Assembly: GCA_947631275.1 (NCBI GenBank)
Contig: CANRKR010000001.1
Span: 1 to 64,000 of the forward strand
Source of the DNA: an uncultured Akkermansia sp.
GTDB lineage: Bacteria > Verrucomicrobiota > Verrucomicrobiia > Verrucomicrobiales > Akkermansiaceae
Direction of reading: 5' to 3'
DNA: 64,000 bases
The notes beneath the pieces are model-generated. The model was not told where the DNA came from and ran no database searches. It saw nothing but the letters and a program-made list of their open reading frames with translations. The position numbers were made by a program, and so were the translations under genes. How positions within the stretch are numbered: the stretch's first letter is position 1; each line of letters opens with the position of its first letter. Of this stretch, positions 62,495-64,000 are shown piece by piece.

Positions 62495-64000
62495 TTATGC
62501 ACGAAGTTCTGATTCAAACTGCCGAAATTGAATTGCCTCAAGCAAATCGCCATCTTCCGGAGCTTCTCGACCGGCCAGATCCGCTATTGTGCGCGTCACG
62601 CGCAGGATGCGATCAAATGCTCGTGCTGAAAGTCCGAACTGTTCCACTGCTGCCAATAGCAGAGTCTGTTGATTCTCTGTAAGAGGACAATACTTGCGCA
62701 ACTGCTTGCCGGAGAGTCGAGCATTGCAGCGGACACGAGTGTCGGCATACCGCTGCTGCTGCAAAACTCGGGCCGCTGCCACCCGAGCGCGAATGACAGC
62801 GCTGCTCTCCCCATCCGGTCGGTTCAACAGACTGGCAGGATCCACCGCTGGTATCTCAATGAGCATGTCAAAGCGATCCAGCAATGGCCCGGAAATTTTC
62901 TTGCGGTAGCGCGCCACGTCCGCCGGTCTGCAATGGCAGGCGTGCTTCGGATCGCCCAGATAACCACAAGGACACGGGTTCATCGCCGCAACCAGCATGA
63001 ATTGGCAGGGAAAATCCATAGATCCGCTTGCACGCGATATCGTCACCACCCCATCCTCCAACGGTTGCCGCAGGGTCTCAAGCGTGCGACGACTGAACTC
63101 CGGAAACTCATCTAAAAACAGCACACCGTGGTGAGCCAGTGTGATCTCCCCGGGAGAGATCGAGCTTCCGCCACCCATCAGACCAACATCCGATATCGTA
63201 TGATGCGGCGAGCGAAAAGGGCGTGTCTTCAGCAAACCACCCGTCTTCGGCAACAATCCGCAGACGGAGTGAATAGTGCTGATTTCCAATGCCTCTTCAT
63301 GCGTCATCGGTGGCAAAATGCTCGGCAGACGCGCTGCCAGCATGCTCTTGCCACTGCCCGGACTGCCGCACATCAGCAGATTGTGCCCACCCGCCGCCGC
63401 AATCTCCATCGCACGCCGGGCGTAAGGCTGACCTTTAATCTCATCGAAGTCCGGCCCGTCCACAAACGCTCCTTCCTCCGGAGGAAGATCCATCGATCGG
63501 CATCGCTCCGGACCCTCCAGCAACACCTCCCATGCCTCCTGTAAATTCTCCACCGGGCAGACGCGCAATCCCTCCACGACAGCAGCTTCCCGCGCATTCT
63601 CCGGAGAAAGCATGAGAAACTTCTTCCCGGCTTCCCGCGCTGCCACAGCCTGCGGCAACACACCGCGCACACCGCGCACCGTCCCGTCCAGCGCCAGCTC
63701 CCCCACAATACACCAATTCTCTACCCCTACCGGCACGCGCCGACGGAAAGCCTCCGGCATGCCGCCATAGTTGTTCTGCAGCGCCATCTCGAGCCCCAGA
63801 GCGATCGGCAAGTCAAACCCCGGCCCCTGCTTTTTCACATCCGCCGGGGCCAAATTCACAGTAGCAAGAATCTGCCCGGGGCAGAAGAAGTGGCTATTCT
63901 GCAAAGCGGCGGTGACGCGTTGCACACTCTCGCGCACGGCAGTGTCCGGCAAGCCTACCACCATAAAGCGCCCGGTATCCTCCACCTTCTGCACGTTCAC
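62495..64000 (-). CDS. comM: ComM/YifB-like Mg-chelatase-family ATPase, truncated by the window edge
   Basis: Partial gene: 501 residues reach the right edge and about 15-20 N-terminal residues are missing. The N-terminal Lon-like domain shows GLPDTAVRESVQRV and VNLAPADVKKQGPGFDLPIAL. The AAA+ domain has Walker A GSPGSGKSMLA, Walker B VLFLDEFPEFS and the C-terminal CPLTENQQ...RAFDRILRVTRTIADL block. ComM is a hexameric helicase that aids branch migration during natural transformation. Confidence 0.92.
   Translation of the reverse strand: MNVQKVEDTGRFMVVGLPDTAVRESVQRVTAALQNSHFFCPGQILATVNLAPADVKKQGPGFDLPIALGLEMALQNNYGGMPEAFRRRVPVGVENWCIVGELALDGTVRGVRGVLPQAVAAREAGKKFLMLSPENAREAAVVEGLRVCPVENLQEAWEVLLEGPERCRSMDLPPEEGAFVDGPDFDEIKGQPYARRAMEIAAAGGHNLLMCGSPGSGKSMLAARLPSILPPMTHEEALEISTIHSVCGLLPKTGGLLKTRPFRSPHHTISDVGLMGGGSSISPGEITLAHHGVLFLDEFPEFSRRTLETLRQPLEDGVVTISRASGSMDFPCQFMLVAAMNPCPCGYLGDPKHACHCRPADVARYRKKISGPLLDRFDMLIEIPAVDPASLLNRPDGESSAVIRARVAAARVLQQQRYADTRVRCNARLSGKQLRKYCPLTENQQTLLLAAVEQFGLSARAFDRILRVTRTIADLAGREAPEDGDLLEAIQFRQFESELRA

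Overview
The window reads as chromosomal DNA of a Gram-negative, probably gut-associated bacterium of the PVC group, most likely Verrucomicrobiota (Akkermansia-like). This is an inference from the style of the integrase, the long PurF, lipoboxes, SurA/PpiD-type envelope proteins and a secreted GH2 enzyme; no rRNA or tRNA is present to confirm it. Clear Shine-Dalgarno sites are rare. Many housekeeping genes instead have a strong sigma-70-type promoter (TTGnnn - 16/17 bp - TATAAT-like) whose -10 box lies only 6-12 nt before the ATG, which predicts leaderless or nearly leaderless mRNAs. Several starts below were moved inward from the ORF track for this reason.

Layout. 1-6.1 kb: a dynamin-like GTPase, then an MmeI/type IIL-like DNA methyltransferase whose 5' end is put out of frame by a C9 tract, then a tyrosine recombinase. 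6.1-29.6 kb: core genes: purM, a long purF, an ECF sigma factor, an ankyrin lipoprotein/membrane protein pair, gltX-queA, pgi-rhodanese, an AI-2E-type permease-lysA-dCMP deaminase set, argF-sufE-like-rRNA methyltransferase, parB-M28 peptidase, an M50 protease and a DEAD-box RNA helicase. 29.7-55.1 kb: 17 consecutive leftward genes with short gaps or ATGA-type overlaps, forming a surface-glycan locus (UDP-sugar dehydrogenase, multidomain GT2 transferases, TupA-like ATP-grasp, NTP-transferase/kinase fusion, HAD phosphatase, GtrII-like membrane transferase, PgpA, UbiA/DPPR-synthase-like enzyme, EamA-type carrier, acyltransferase). Embedded in it is a two-gene system that I read as RADAR (rdrA ATPase + rdrB adenosine-deaminase-like). 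55.1-64 kb: a PpiD/SurA-like chaperone, a POT peptide transporter, a GH2 glycosidase and a partial comM.

The most notable content is a layered set of phase-variation switches. (1) A perfect 24-bp inverted repeat (55091-55114 / 55264-55287) encloses 149 bp immediately upstream of the 17-gene leftward run. The -10 sits at the outer edge of each repeat. The -35 differs: TGGACA faces right in this assembly and AGCGCA faces left, so inversion would turn the glycan + RADAR run ON. (2) Three C/G homopolymer tracts of 9, 9 and 10 nt lie inside the methyltransferase, the acyltransferase and the UbiA-like gene; in all three, 10 nt restores or keeps the full reading frame. The methyltransferase also seems to have lost its nuclease residues, so it could act as a phase-variable epigenetic regulator. 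RADAR itself is a known defence system. Its location behind an invertible promoter, and the Lys-rich tandem-repeat tail on RdrA, are the unusual parts.
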